Shown piece after piece: positions 1-10,697 of a DNA stretch of 64,000 bases. This DNA comes from Odiellus spinosus. Lineage: Eukaryota; Arthropoda; Arachnida; Opiliones; Phalangiidae. How positions within the stretch are numbered: the first letter of the stretch is position 1; the number at the start of each line of letters is the position of its first letter. Under the pieces are notes generated by a model that had not been told where the DNA came from, did not search any database, and worked only from the letters and a program-made list of their open reading frames with translations. A program made the translations under genes and the position numbers. The stretch spans positions 18,385,600 through 18,449,599 of the forward strand of contig OY987226.1 of the NCBI GenBank assembly GCA_963920705.1, written 5' to 3'.

Positions 1-314
1 GATGGGGAAAGGGGGAGGAGTTTAAGGATGGGGTACGTGAAATTTGGGAGGAATGGTCCGGTGGGAACGTTTGACATAAACGACTTAAATTATAATAGAT
101 GAGTCGTATAGTTTAACTTTAGCCGATTATTCCAAACAGCGTGTTTATTTTTATAAGGATTTTTTATTTTGATCGAAATAAACTATTCCACTTATTTCAA
201 TACCTTACGCAACAACATATTTATTACCTATACTTGCGGAAATAACCGAAAAAGATAAAATTAGCATAAATAGTTGAATTTTTTTCTTTCAAAAATATCC
301 AACTGAGGCTTTAA
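1..314. other. AT-rich intergenic DNA, nothing recognised
   Basis: No open frame, repeat or RNA signal stands out here. It ends at the TTAA that flanks the first family A element. Confidence 0.5.
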
Positions 315-893
315 AGCGGAGATTTCCCTAATTTTGGTTTAATCCACCAATAGAAAAAATTACCAACAAATATTAAACTAGAAATCAATTTAAAACCTAC
401 CCGGAAACTAGGCTTAGCTGGATTCATGGAGATCATGAATTTCTTGGCATTGGTGGGTTTATCGACCAATGATCAAAGGCCCGTTCTTAAGGCGAGATCT
501 CTATAGCTGCGTTCACACTAGAGACTTTGAAACCGTTTTGAACCGCTTTGGAAAGGTCAAATTATAAAATTTTGGGATCACCCGTGTAGATCTTTCATCA
601 AAAAATCCAATTAAGATCTCGAAGAGTCGATTTGAACATTAGAAACGGTTTGAAAACAGTTTGAAAGAGTCAAGTGTGAACGTAACTCATGAGACATCCA
701 ATAACATTCGATTCAAACATAACTCTTATCTAACATTCGATTGATCGCAGACCCGTCAATGCGAAGAAACTCAGGATCACCATGAATCCAGCTAAGCCTA
801 TTTTCTTGGTAAAAGTTTTAAATTTATTTCTAGCTTGTAAAATACTTTTACTGGTGTATTAGGCCAATTTAAACTATAAAGAATCGATAAAAA
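315..893. mobile_element. Family A TTAA-type MITE, copy 1, rearranged and carrying a nested element
   Basis: The left end follows TTAA at 311-314 and reads AGCGGAGA, a decayed form of the family A end AGGGAGAAT. The two halves are inverted copies of each other: the left arm carries ATAGGCTTAGCTGGATTCAT-like sequence and the right arm its reverse complement (about 783-806), with the conserved core around GCGAGATCTC and the words CAATGAGCAAAGGCCCGTC and ATCCACCAATA near both flanks. The left arm lacks part of the subterminal stretch seen in other copies and the right terminus is missing. A second, unrelated element has inserted near the centre (506-688). The element does not encode protein and must have been moved in trans. 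Membership of family A is clear; the exact right boundary is not. Confidence 0.8.
506..688. mobile_element. Small MITE nested in family A copy 1
   Basis: The ends are imperfect inverted repeats of about 40 bp: CTGCGTTCACACT with CTTTGAAACCGTTTTGAA on the left, matched in reverse complement on the right by AAACGGTTTGAAAACAG and AGTGTGAACGTAA. The flanking DNA joins up to give the uninterrupted family A core (GAGATCTCTAT followed by a GAGAC-like word), so this is an insertion into a pre-existing copy. I cannot read a clear target duplication, so the superfamily is left open. Confidence 0.7.
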
Positions 894-1606
894 AATCGAT
901 ACTAAATCCAGTTGATTTCTATTTGATTTAGAATAATCAATATATATATAAGTTGTCGGTACTAAAATCGTACTCATACGAGTATGTCAAACTGTGCCGA
1001 TCTGCGCCTATAGTAAATGCCCTAAATTTTTTCGAAAGTCGAATCAACCTCGTAAAGTGAAAAGTCTAGATTTTTGTTGGACAAACCTATTAAAAATTTC
1101 GGTAACTCGTGAAGGTAGATTGTACTTCCAGAATATTTTAGCCACCCGCCGAGATTAATAACTTTTTAACCCGCGAGGCTGCGAGGGACCCTGGGCCGAA
1201 ACAAAAGCTATATATGGTTAAAGGACCCGACCTTACTCCCGTTATTTTATACCATCACTCTCAACCACCCCACCACCACGCTTGTTCGCGTTAAAGCTGG
1301 GCTTTATTTCGTTTGGCATTTTGAACCCCCTTTGCCAACCTTTTTGAAACACACTTCCAACGTAATTAGTACAGCCAAGTGAGACAAAAATCCATTAAAG
1401 AACCTCTAGAGTTCCATCTCTCTTCCCCTTCCTGGGACATGAACGTATATAAGCTGAATCCTAAATTCCTTTTATAAACCGAAGAGAGCTATAGAAAAGT
1501 CTCAGATTAATATGTTCTTTGCAATATAGTATTTACCTAGTTATTTAGGCGGATTAATACAACGTGTTAAGCCAAGTATTGAAATAACAGTGTACACTAT
1601 ATTTAA
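894..1606. other. Unassigned intergenic stretch
   Basis: AT-rich DNA with no supported gene, hairpin or tandem repeat. It ends with the TTAA at 1603-1606 that is the left target-site copy of the family B element. Confidence 0.4.
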
Positions 1607-2047
1607 ATGGAGAATGAAAGGCCAAAACAACCAATTTTCAATCGATTAAGAATGCTAAAATAATGAAAAAACAATAATATAACTCACCAAAAATATTTTG
1701 TTATTTTATAATCAATTTCCAAAGTTCCAAAACTGCACATGCTAAGCCTTAGCTGCCTAGCTCGGCGAACTAGGCGAGCACGAGCTGTATTTTTTTTAAC
1801 TATCTAGTCTCTAATCACTCGAGTACGCGTATTTATAAAATACGCGTACTCGCTCGTGATTGGCGACAAGAACAGCCGCGAATATTAAAAAAAATACAGG
1901 TCGTGCTAGCCTAGGCTTGGCATCGGAACTTTGGAAATTTATTATAAAATAACGAAATATTTTTGGTGAGTTATATTATTGTTTTTCTCATTATTTTAGC
2001 ATTCTTAATCGATTAAAAATAGGTTGTTGCGGCCTTTCATTCTCCCT
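1607..2047. mobile_element. Family B TTAA-type palindromic MITE, complete
   Basis: A full-length 441-bp element sits between TTAA at 1603-1606 and TTAA at 2048-2051. Its ends are inverted: ATGGAGAATGAAAGGCC on the left and the complement of AGGGAGAATGAAAGGCC on the right. The inverted arms run for most of the length and include CAATCGATTAAGAATGCTAA and the region around CTCACCAAAAATATTT. The middle is a perfect 14-bp-arm hairpin at 1820-1852 (CGAGTACGCGTATT, a short TATAA loop, then its complement). The terminal decamer AGGGAGAATG is the same as in family A although the interiors are unrelated. It has no coding capacity. The element class (Kolobok/T2-like) is inferred from the TTAA target and AGGG ends. 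Confidence 0.88.
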
Positions 2048-2188
2048 TTAAGGAGATTTTAATTTTTTTAAACGCACATTTAAGACTTAAACTTCAGACC
2101 ACAAGATAAAATAAATATCAGAAGTGTTCGGAATAGTGTTCAAAATTTAAGTAAAGTCTTCCATTAATTGGATATCTATTGAATTACT

Positions 2189-2191
2189 TTT

Positions 2192-2277
<86 letters not shown>
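2189..2277 (+). repeat. (TTTA)n microsatellite, about 22 units
   Basis: An almost pure run of TTTA/TATT tetranucleotides of about 89 bp. It should be length-variable between individuals. Confidence 0.95.
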
Positions 2278-2278
<1 letters not shown>

Positions 2279-2539
2279 CTAATTAAAAAACAGGGATTTG
2301 GCCAAGTCTTCCAACTACTTACAAGTTAGTGGAGTGCATAATTATATTAAATTAATTATTATTGTTATTTTTAATATTAAACAGGTTATGTTTTGTTTTC
2401 TCTTACATATATTTTAGCGGATTTTTTTATTGATAATATAGAGCTATAGATAGACCTGGGAGGTTGAAAATTGGATATACATTTTAATATATAATATATA
2501 ATATATTCAGATATTATACGTTTGCCTAAAAATAGACTA

Positions 2540-3110
2540 TCAATTCAGTTAACTTATCCAAAGTTTAAATCATCCCAAAATAGTTTTATCATAGAATGTT
2601 ATCCGATGAGTTCGGATAAGAAGTTTTAAAAATATATTTTATTAAAAATAATATATAAAATTTAAACCTAAAATCTTGATTTTATTGTTTTATTTATTTT
2701 CTTCGAATTGTAAGTCAATTTGAAATATATTTTTATTTTACTCGAATTCAAAGAATGCGAATTATTATATTATCCAATGTTTATACGTTTTAACTCGACT
2801 AACTCGTCAATAGATAAAGCTCCAAACGTTTATTTTCGGATAACCACTATCCAATTAACTTTTATCTGAATTTACGGTTTGCGTTAATAGTCACAAATAA
2901 TTGATTCAGAATTATTAGAGATAATTTTTATTTATTAAATTTTTCACGAAAATAGTTTTAAATTTCATTATCCGAACCAGAAACTCGGATAATTTTAGGA
3001 TAAGATTCAAAAACGAATACAAATATACATCTTTTTTTTTTTTTTATTTCATCTTCGGATAAGATAACTCGAATGGACAATAGTCTAATTTTAAGAAAAC
3101 GGATACTATC
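2540..3110. repeat. Possible diverged relative of interspersed repeat C
   Basis: This AT-rich block repeats TTATCCGA/CGGATAA words and ACTCGAAT-type words in both orientations, as family C does (for example around 2600-2620, 2836-2850, 2968-3000 and 3054-3076). Similarity to C copies is patchy and I cannot align it end to end. It may be an old C copy or a separate element with similar words. A T13 run lies near 3031-3043. Confidence 0.25.
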
Positions 3111-3114
3111 TGAT

Positions 3115-3966
3115 TATAATTGGGTAGATTTTACGAAATTTTATTATAAATTATTATCCTATAAAATCCTATAATTTCGACAGAAGAATCCTATTTTTCC
3201 TATAAAAAAATTCGCTTGACGAGTTAATGAAGTTGAAACCGAGCTCCAATTTCTAATATATCCGGCATACATTTTGCATGATAACTGGATCCAATTTCCA
3301 TGATCTAAAATGCGCTAATGTATCCAAAGTTCCAAACGCATTTGGCTTCAGAGTTATATTTTAAACCCTTTATAGTATCAAGGAAGGAGGAGAAGCAACG
3401 ATTAAAACCAAATGCTTTCCCTGCCCCTGTCCATTTTAGAATCACCAAGGCCTTTAAATTCGGGTCCCCCCCTTGATTCACGAGCTTTATACGGGAATTG
3501 GAGTTTACGAAACGGTTACGGTTGCCATTTACAATTTGGGCATTTCCCATATATATATATATTTATATATATATTATATCGTTTTAGTTTCAATCTTAGA
3601 AGGTATCGTCATCCTCGGATAGAACTATATTGTTTGACTACTAAATTAGTAACCTTTCCAAGACTTGTATATTAGGGGGTGGGAAGTTTCAGGACGCGAT
3701 CTAAATGCCCCCCCCCCTCTCTGTAAGCTATCATATTGAGCACAGCTACATATATATAGAGACAGAGAACCAGTTAGTGGGCCCCCTCGCTCTACCTTTC
3801 ATAGAGTAATTAAAATAGAGCGATTCTCTGCAAAACTATATAGAGAGACTATTTCCACGACGCGCCCGCCCCTTATACTGTTAAATTTACGCCCCATGTT
3901 TTAAAGGAAAAGTCTACTAATGAAAATATTTTAGATCAAGGACTATTGGCAATGGATATATTTTAA
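3115..3966. other. Intergenic stretch with simple sequence
   Basis: Contains an alternating AT/TA tract near 3549-3580 and a run of ten C at 3708-3717. No gene is supported. The short open frames here have no recognisable product. It ends at TTAA 3963-3966, the target site of the next element. Confidence 0.4.
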
Positions 3967-4332
3967 AGGGAGAATGCAACCTAACAAGTGATTTTTTTAT
4001 CGATTCATTATCGTTTAAGTAGGCCTAATCCACCAGTAAAATAATTTACAAACAAATATTAAACTAGAAATAAATTTAAAACTTACCTAAAAAATAGGCT
4101 TAGCTGGATTTATGGAGATCCTGAATTTCTTCGGATTGATGGGCCATCGACCAATGAGCAAAGGCCCGTCGTTAAGGCGAGATCTCTATGAGATTTCGAA
4201 TAACATTCGATTGGTCGTTAACACATCGATGCGAAGATATTTAGGATCTCCATGAATCCATCTAAGCCTATTTTCTGGCTGTTTTAAAACTTCTAGTTCA
4301 ATATTTGTGTCAAAATTTTTTACTGCCCTGTT
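3967..4332. mobile_element. Family A TTAA-type MITE, copy 2, right end lost
   Basis: The left end AGGGAGAATGCAACCTAACA follows TTAA at 3963-3966. Next come the family A subterminal blocks (CAAGTGATTTTTTTATCGAT, then GGCCTAATCCACC), the arm GGCTTAGCTGGATTTATGGA, the core GCGAGATCTC and the inverted right arm with CATGAATCCATCTAAGCC. Homology stops after a TTTTTTACTG-like word near 4330, so the outermost ~80 bp of the right arm are missing or too diverged to see. The palindromic layout gives no coding strand. Confidence 0.82.
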
Positions 4333-5557
4333 GTTCAGTGACATATTCTTCTTAAACTATTACTTTCAACAAATATGTTTGATTTGTAGGCCGCTTATGA
4401 TTTACTCAGTCCTATTTTGAAGCTTTTGATCAGTTTTAGAAGAATTGTATGAGAGTAGCCCTTTAAATTTATAATCCACATCTCTAGCTCCAAAACGATC
4501 GCATAGCTAGCATGAAGAGTCGGAGAGAGACCCGCTCGCGTAGTCGCGTTTGAATATATTTTCATATACATATACGACATTAATTGTCAGCGAGTACGAA
4601 GCCTAAATAATGACGTCACGCGCAAATGAAAGGGGAAGAGTACGAATATATCTAAAGGGGGCGATAGATGGGTCGGGGTTTTCCGAAGATATTACCTTTT
4701 GAATTACGTTTATGGCAATATTGTCAACCGTCGAATTCAGGATCGCGCGCTAAAGTTTCCCCTACCATATATATTGCTCCGAGCTTTATATTCCCGTCAG
4801 GCTGGTAGAAGGAAGGGAGCTAGAATACGTATTAGGATAGGTGGTGCGGGGGTTTGAAATGCCACATCCTATTATCGTTTCTAATGGCCAAATTGGACCT
4901 TATACAGTATATATTCCCGTAGATTCTCTATCTAAATATACGTTATATATTTGGAAGTCGTAAACCTCGTCAAGGGAGGCGACTATAGGCGGTTGTTCCC
5001 CCTGGAGGGTGTTTCGATATATCTTGGACCTTCGTTCTATAGCTAAATTTCGTCTAGCTTCCATATCGACTAATATTATTTAATGTATAATATATATAAT
5101 AAGCGTATGTTATTATATATATGGTATAACAGGCTGCAGGGCGGTGTCAAGTCCTTATAGATGCATGCTCATTTAAAAGCAATAATATTGTAAATTATAT
5201 GAAATTTAGAATGATTAGAGTTAAAATTTCGATTTTGATGCACGAAGTTCTACGAATATTTCAAATATATGGCGTTGCGAGAAACATCTCGTACTATTTT
5301 AAATATATTTTAAATATATATATCCAAGTTTCAATTAAATGTAGTCCTATAATTTAAGCATTATTCCGTTGTTAGAAAGAGGGTTTGTCGTAGTGAGGGA
5401 GAAGCTGAGGCGGAATGTTACACAATCTTAAAACTCATTTGAGGAGAAAATAGTCTCTTGAGTACCTTGATTAATATAGACTTGTTCGATACCAATAGTT
5501 GGTATTATAAAACTTCATTTCGTCCCAACTTTGAATGCGTATTCTATAATCACCAAG
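4333..5557. other. Unassigned stretch with a CRE-like octamer and an AT hairpin
   Basis: No gene recognised. A perfect TGACGTCA octamer lies at 4611-4618, followed by CG. An AT-only hairpin with 12-bp arms lies at 5092-5121 (TATATATAATAA and its complement around a GCGTATG-like loop). Confidence 0.35.
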
Positions 5558-5935
5558 TTTTTAAAATAAAATTCCCCGCAATATTAAGTCTACGCACTAT
5601 GGTCGCGTGGCTATTGCAGAGCCTACAGTTAATTCTCGCTCGGTTTTGGCACGTGATTGGGTTCTTTTCGCGCGTTTTTTTCGTAAAAGTACTTAGTCCA
5701 GAAATTATACATGTAAATATTTCGCACTTTAAATTTCTTAAAGGCCTAGGATTTCTTCTGCCTGTAACCTACCTGTTTCACTGGAAGTGGGCTCACCTTC
5801 TGAGCTTCCCTGGAGGATGAGTTTGTTTCCAGGGTGACAGGCGTACGTAATCTTAGGCCTTTAAGAACGCCTGAACACGCACGGAGGTATAAAATTTGAA
5901 TATGCCGTTTTACTAATATGATAAAACTAAGACTA
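5558..5935 (+). repeat. Interspersed repeat F, copy 1 (interrupted)
   Basis: Matches the copy at 59738-60008 along its length when the 5742-5860 insertion is removed. Shared words include TTAAAATAAA at the start, CGTGGCTATTG, AGAGCCTA, TTAGTCCAGAAA and AGGTATAAAATTT. The class is unknown: I see no inverted ends or tail. Open frames across it are interrupted by the insertion and are not genes. Confidence 0.7.
5742..5860. mobile_element. 119-bp TTAA-type MITE inserted in repeat F
   Basis: Flanked by TTAA on both sides (5738-5741 and 5861-5864). The ends are inverted repeats beginning AGGCCTA, with AGGCCTAGGATT on the left and the complement of AGGCCTAAGATT on the right, continuing into CTGCCTGTAACC and its diverged complement. 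The other copy of repeat F has no insertion at the same place (about 59936-59944, CTAAAGAAC against CTTAAGAAC), which supports TTAA target duplication. It is too short to encode anything. Confidence 0.85.
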
Positions 5936-6994
5936 AATATGAAGCTGTCGAAAAAAAAAGACATTTTCATATTTAGTGAAATTACAACTCGAATGCTTTG
6001 TGTCTCCCCCAAATACTGGAGTTAAGTCATTTTGGGTCTAAAATAATATTTTGTAGATTTCGTTCGAGAAGGGAGCGGTAGAAATTCCAAAGATAATTAG
6101 AAATGAACCGCGCTTTCGGTTTTCGGTTCTCACTCGCTTCAAAAGATGGAAGGGAGAATCGGGCATGTGTAAAATTAGCCGCGAACCATTGTTACTACGC
6201 GTACATCGTGAGCATCATCCCGAATTCCTCTCATTTAAAGCTAGAGACTCGCTATTATTACTGGCAGATTCATGTATACATTGGGAACCGAATTTTGCAT
6301 TTAAAGGGCCGGATGATGAAACACTTTTGCCAGCACTGTTTGCCGTTAGAGGACGCTTATATATACATTTTTATCTATTAAGATAGGTGTTGATTTTTAA
6401 CAGTCCTAGATGCTATTAAAATCCCTAGTGATGCAATTACTCTTAGGGGCTTCTAAAATTCATAAACTAGCCCCCAAAATTTATCAAAATACATGGGTTT
6501 CCTCCACCCCACCTCCTATTAGCCCCCAGTCAACACCTCCCCTCAATTTGAAAATCCTGGCGATGCTCCTGACTACTCTTTGCTCTAAATTCTTCATGGA
6601 GATTTGGCACGTGAGACAACTTTCAGGTTTAAAATTGGGTATCAATCCATAGCTGAGTTTCAACCTTTCCATTTGTCTTAGTGCCTCAACGCCATTAATT
6701 GTTATTAGGATTTTTCATTAATTTACATTTAAATTAAAAAATATTATTAATGGAATATTTTTAATTTTAATTCACTCTCCCTTTATAATTGGTGGTATAT
6801 AAAGGGAGGGTCCCTTTCTGTCCGTTCGTCATCCCCCTCCCCTTGGCAACCAAAATTCGAGTATTGTCTTTCCATGTCGATTATATTTCTGGAGATATAA
6901 TAACTTAGTTAAAAGCCAATTTGAGTGTGTTGGGGAAAAAAGGCAATTTGGACGCGGTGAATGCAGTCGACTGTATTAAATTTAAATGTACGAG
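5936..6994. other. Unassigned intergenic stretch
   Basis: Contains a TTAAAGGGCC word near 6300 that resembles an isolated TTAA-MITE end without a visible partner. The segment 6700-6780 is very AT-rich and ends in CTCTCCCTTTATAA, which may be another eroded end. No gene supported. Confidence 0.35.
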
Positions 6995-7428
6995 CACAAG
7001 TAAATCATCCTCCAAGTTTATAAGACGACATGCTGCTGGTGACGATGAAGCGAGTCCGTTTTTCTCAGTCCACGGTTTCACCCTAAGTATTCCGAAATTT
7101 GTTCAAAAAGGCAGCCAGGCCCAGTATATTCTTTCGAGAGTAATTCGCGACGGCTGGGCGAGACACACTCCTTCGTTTCGCTAGAGATTGGAGAGTTGTT
7201 TTCCGTCGATACATTTTCACCCCCGTAAACGTCTAGACAGTTCGTTGCAATATTAGCACCGCCTACTTAGTTCCAATCTCAACCGCTAGAGAGGGAAATT
7301 TCGAATTCCGTATCTCGACCGTTTAGAGTTCTCTCTCCTCTGTGGCGAAAGCTCTGACGACAAAAATTTCAGAACCACATACCAATCATATTACTCTTGT
7401 TGTAAACTTAAAGCATGATTTACCTGTG
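6995..7428 (+). mobile_element. Family E MITE with 7-bp target duplication, copy 1
   Basis: The element is bounded by a perfect 7-bp duplication GTACGAG (6988-6994 and 7429-7435). The inverted ends are CACAAGTAAATCATCC... and the complement of CACAGGTAAATCATGC..., matching over about 30 bp (through CAAGTTTATAA-like sequence). The interior is GC-richer than its surroundings and carries words such as CCCAGTATATTCTTTCGAGA and CCCCCGTAAACGTC, shared with the other two copies. The 87-codon open frame over its left half is not conserved as an intact frame between copies. A 7-bp duplication is unusual for hAT (8) or TTAA elements; Dada-like or Mutator-like origin is possible. Confidence 0.9.
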
Positions 7429-8220
7429 GTACGAGCTATATAGGAGGGCTGGTTCGAATCAAATTCGGAAGGTTGATGTATATTGTCTTTTAGGCCATCT
7501 ATAGTGTATTGAATTTCCTATTGTTCTGAGAAAAAAGAGATTCTGATAACTATATAGTAATATATATTTTATATTGATTCATATTATTTGCCAGGAAACT
7601 ATCTTAGGAATTTAATCAAATGCGCTGACCATTTATATTTAATGTCTTTCATATTTGATTAGAAGATGAGGATACCATAAAATGAGTAATTTGAATCATA
7701 AAATAGTATTAATATCGGTATTGCATTTGAGATTTAGCAATTTCTTTCCTTACGTAACATGATTAATTTTATGGTGAACTAGGGCAGTTTTCACTATCCC
7801 TTTGAATGTGGGATTCGAACTAGTCTTAAATTCAATTAACGGCGTTGTATTTTTCGGCGTAAAACTGAGTTATTCCCGAAAGACAAGCGTATCACTTGAA
7901 ATTAAAATTTTACCGGGCGCTCGCGGTAGCACGTTCGTTCGCCACCGAAAAGAAAAAAAGAAAAAATCGTTTTAGGCATCACTGTTCTGAATGATAGCTT
8001 GAAACTTTAATTATATATTTTCAAGTTCGTCTCCAAAATCGGAATTGGAAAAAAGAAAATAAAAAATAGAATAAATTTACACCTCATACCCTAAAATCAA
8101 GGAGAATTTATTACACAGTGATAGAGGCAGACAGAGAAATTTTTGAAGCAGCAAAATTCCCTACCAAAGAGTAGCATACATCCCCGCATGAACCACATAA
8201 TTTGCAGTAAAAAGTATTCA
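7429..8220. other. Unassigned intergenic stretch
   Basis: No gene or repeat recognised. TTCGAATC-type words at 7452 and 7810 resemble a tRNA B box but have no matching A box or stems. Confidence 0.4.
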
Positions 8221-8706
8221 GTAGAGCTCGGAATCGACTAATGAATAATTTAGGATATCCATTGATAACTTTTTTCAGTTACTTTAATCTCGGATAAATT
8301 GTTTCTTAATATAAAACCGCCAATTATGTAAACAGACGTGTGAAATGGATACGAATTATCCGGGGATAAAATTTATCCTTGACTTATAAACAAATTACGC
8401 GTTTATTCAAACGGATAATGCCAAGATAAAAATATGATATTTCTCGAAATCCGTGTAGAATGAAATGTAATAATTATATTTTGATCTAAATTGTAAGGAA
8501 CTGACTAAATCACTATCATTCTAGCTTCAAGATCTCAATTTGGGTTAAAATCCGCGAAGAAACTTGAGTCTCAAATGTTTCTTATCGGCGAATGAATAAC
8601 TCGTATAACGTATCAATTTCCTATAATAATGAGTACAAATAAAAAGTTACATTCAAATACGTTAACTCGGAAAAGAAATGGATTGCCATCGATTGCCATT
8701 CAATCT
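8221..8706 (+). repeat. Interspersed repeat C, copy 1
   Basis: Begins GTAGAGCTCGGAATCG and continues with TTAGGATATCCATTGATAAC, GGATACGAATTATCCGG, ATTACGCGTTTATTCAAACG and GAAATCCGTGTAGAATGAAA, all shared with the copies at 20267, 28334 and (inverted) 31216. No terminal inverted repeats, target duplication or A-rich tail are visible, and no frame is conserved. The class is unknown; a non-autonomous DNA element or a solo terminal segment of a larger element are both possible. Its right end is more diverged than in copies 2 and 3. Confidence 0.8.
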
Positions 8707-9782
8707 GATTGAATTCAATTTTAACAAATGTTATACGAATTAGGAGCTCTAGAAGTCGGTGTCAAACTCTCTTTGATTATATCTATCCCATAACTACTGT
8801 AAAGTTTCTTGTCCATTCACCTTGAAATCAATAATTTTCCTCAAATATCCCTAAATAGTTTCAAATCGTAGTCGATAGATGGCGCACCACTCTCTAGATC
8901 CTCGAATTCAAACGCATAAGCGAATCGGATAAAATTCCCACGCCCTTTCATTGAATGTATATTGTATACTATTTGGGAATGAAGCCTTCCTAAGCGTAAG
9001 CAATGCTCAAATCCAGACAGGGAGTCTGCTAGACCGCAAAGGCATTTGTCACGAATGAAGAGAGCTGGAGAGAGTGTGTGTAGGGGGAAATCCCCCTTAG
9101 CTCCGCATAGACATAGAGAAAGGCGGCGGAAAGGGAGAAACATAGCTAAGCCTCGGCTTGGAGTTGATTTCCGCATTGGAATCGGAAAAGAGGGAGCTGA
9201 AATTCAGTCACTGTGTCAGTGGTAGAAATTCTATGTTTCTCCGTCTCTTATTCAATCCTCCCGACCTTCGCTTTGACTCTATTCGGCGCAATCCAAGATG
9301 AGTTGGCACAATGACGTAACATTAAGGCCCTTTGATTCGCGATGTTAAAACGGATAGATAGAAAAAGTAGTTCCAATGTATTTCTCTCGAATACCGTATT
9401 GAGTAATAGGGAAGGGAGTGCCACGATTTCTATCTCTCTCTCTCTCCGTTTCCTACTCCTCCCGCTCTCTGCCCGCATCATTTCTCCTTGCCTAGCGATC
9501 TCTCTCCTGGGTTTATTCATTTCCATTTCGATCCGTTTCCTCCTTCTCATTCTCTCTCTCTTAGTGTGTTGTGTTTTGATTCCCGCTTGCTTGCCTCTGC
9601 TTATATACGTTTAAGCTTTAACACCACTCGCTGATTTCTTAGATTGGTTTAGTGGTTTTTGGTTATAAGGTTGTTTCCTCTTTGATGTACAATATATTGA
9701 GGAAATTTGACCTATTTATATCTGTTTTAATGTTGAAATACTGGTATTACACTTTAATAATGACCCATTTAAATAGAATTAA
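8707..9782. other. Unassigned stretch with purine/pyrimidine-skewed block
   Basis: From about 9050 to 9600 the DNA is GC-richer and strongly skewed, with TCTCTC-rich tracts on the plus strand at 9430-9560. This explains the long but low-complexity open frames there. No promoter or exon can be supported. Confidence 0.35.
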
Positions 9783-10192
9783 CGGCAATTAATTATGTAA
9801 CCTAATAACAAGTTATTTTTCATCGATTAATTATCGTTTAAATGGGCCTAATCCATCGGAAAAACATTTTACAAATATTTAACTATACGTATGCTTAGCT
9901 GGATTCATTAAGATCCTTAATTTGTTCGCATTGAAGGGTCAATGAGCAAAAACCCGTCGCAAAGGCGAGATCTTCGTGAGAATTACAATAACGATTGGAA
10001 TTCTTATGGAGATCTCGCCTGAATGAGGTCTTTGCTCATTGGTCGATGAACCCATCAATGCGAAGAAATTCAGATGATCTATTATTTTCCGGGTAAGATT
10101 TAAAATTTATTTCTAGTTCAATATTTGTTTGTAATTTTTTTATTGGTGGATTAGTCCGATTTAAACGATAAGGAATTGATTAAAAAATCTCT
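9783..10192. mobile_element. Family A TTAA-type MITE, copy 3, eroded ends
   Basis: A TTAA at 9779-9782 precedes a diverged end. Recognisable family A blocks follow: GTAACCTAATAACAAG, ATCGTTTAAATGGGCCTAAT, GCTTAGCTGGATTCAT, two GCGAGATCT-type cores in opposite orientation near 9965 and 10010, then AATGCGAAGAAATTCAG, TATTTCTAGTTCAATATTTG and the flank near 10190. Outer bases of the right arm are missing. Confidence 0.78.
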
Positions 10193-10697
10193 CATTTTAT
10201 GCCATAACGTTTTATACCATTAAAACCTCCTGGTAAATACCACTTCGAAACCTTGTGAGAATATTCCTTTAAAATTTGTTAAATTGTAACAACATTGAAA
10301 TATTCAGGGGGGGGGGGGGTGTTATTACACGCCTGTGTTTTCTTTCTTTCCTTTCTGAATACAATCTGGCTGGGAAAAACTAAAAACACATAATACGATT
10401 GCCAATCAAACTTCAAAAATCAAAAGGTTATCACGGTCCTGCAGTGTTTTTGTAAAACTACCTCTGTGTTTTTTTTTTTTTTTTTGGAGGGTTGGCGATT
10501 TTTTTTTGGTGGGGGGGGGGGGAGCGAACCAACCCAGCCTTCAAAGTAAAAATAAATATAAGATGAGCCTGATGGTTTATAAGCGTCACTTTTGTTCCAA
10601 AAGAACGAAATGTAATATTTCTAGTTTTTCTTTTAAGTTCTCGTGATAGACAGATTTTAAACGAAAGATCACCAGTTGAGTTTCTATTCTGTAATAT
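10193..10697. other. Stretch with homopolymer runs
   Basis: Contains G13 at 10307-10319, T17 at 10469-10485 and a G12 run at 10511-10522, which may form G-rich structures. No gene recognised. Confidence 0.5.
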
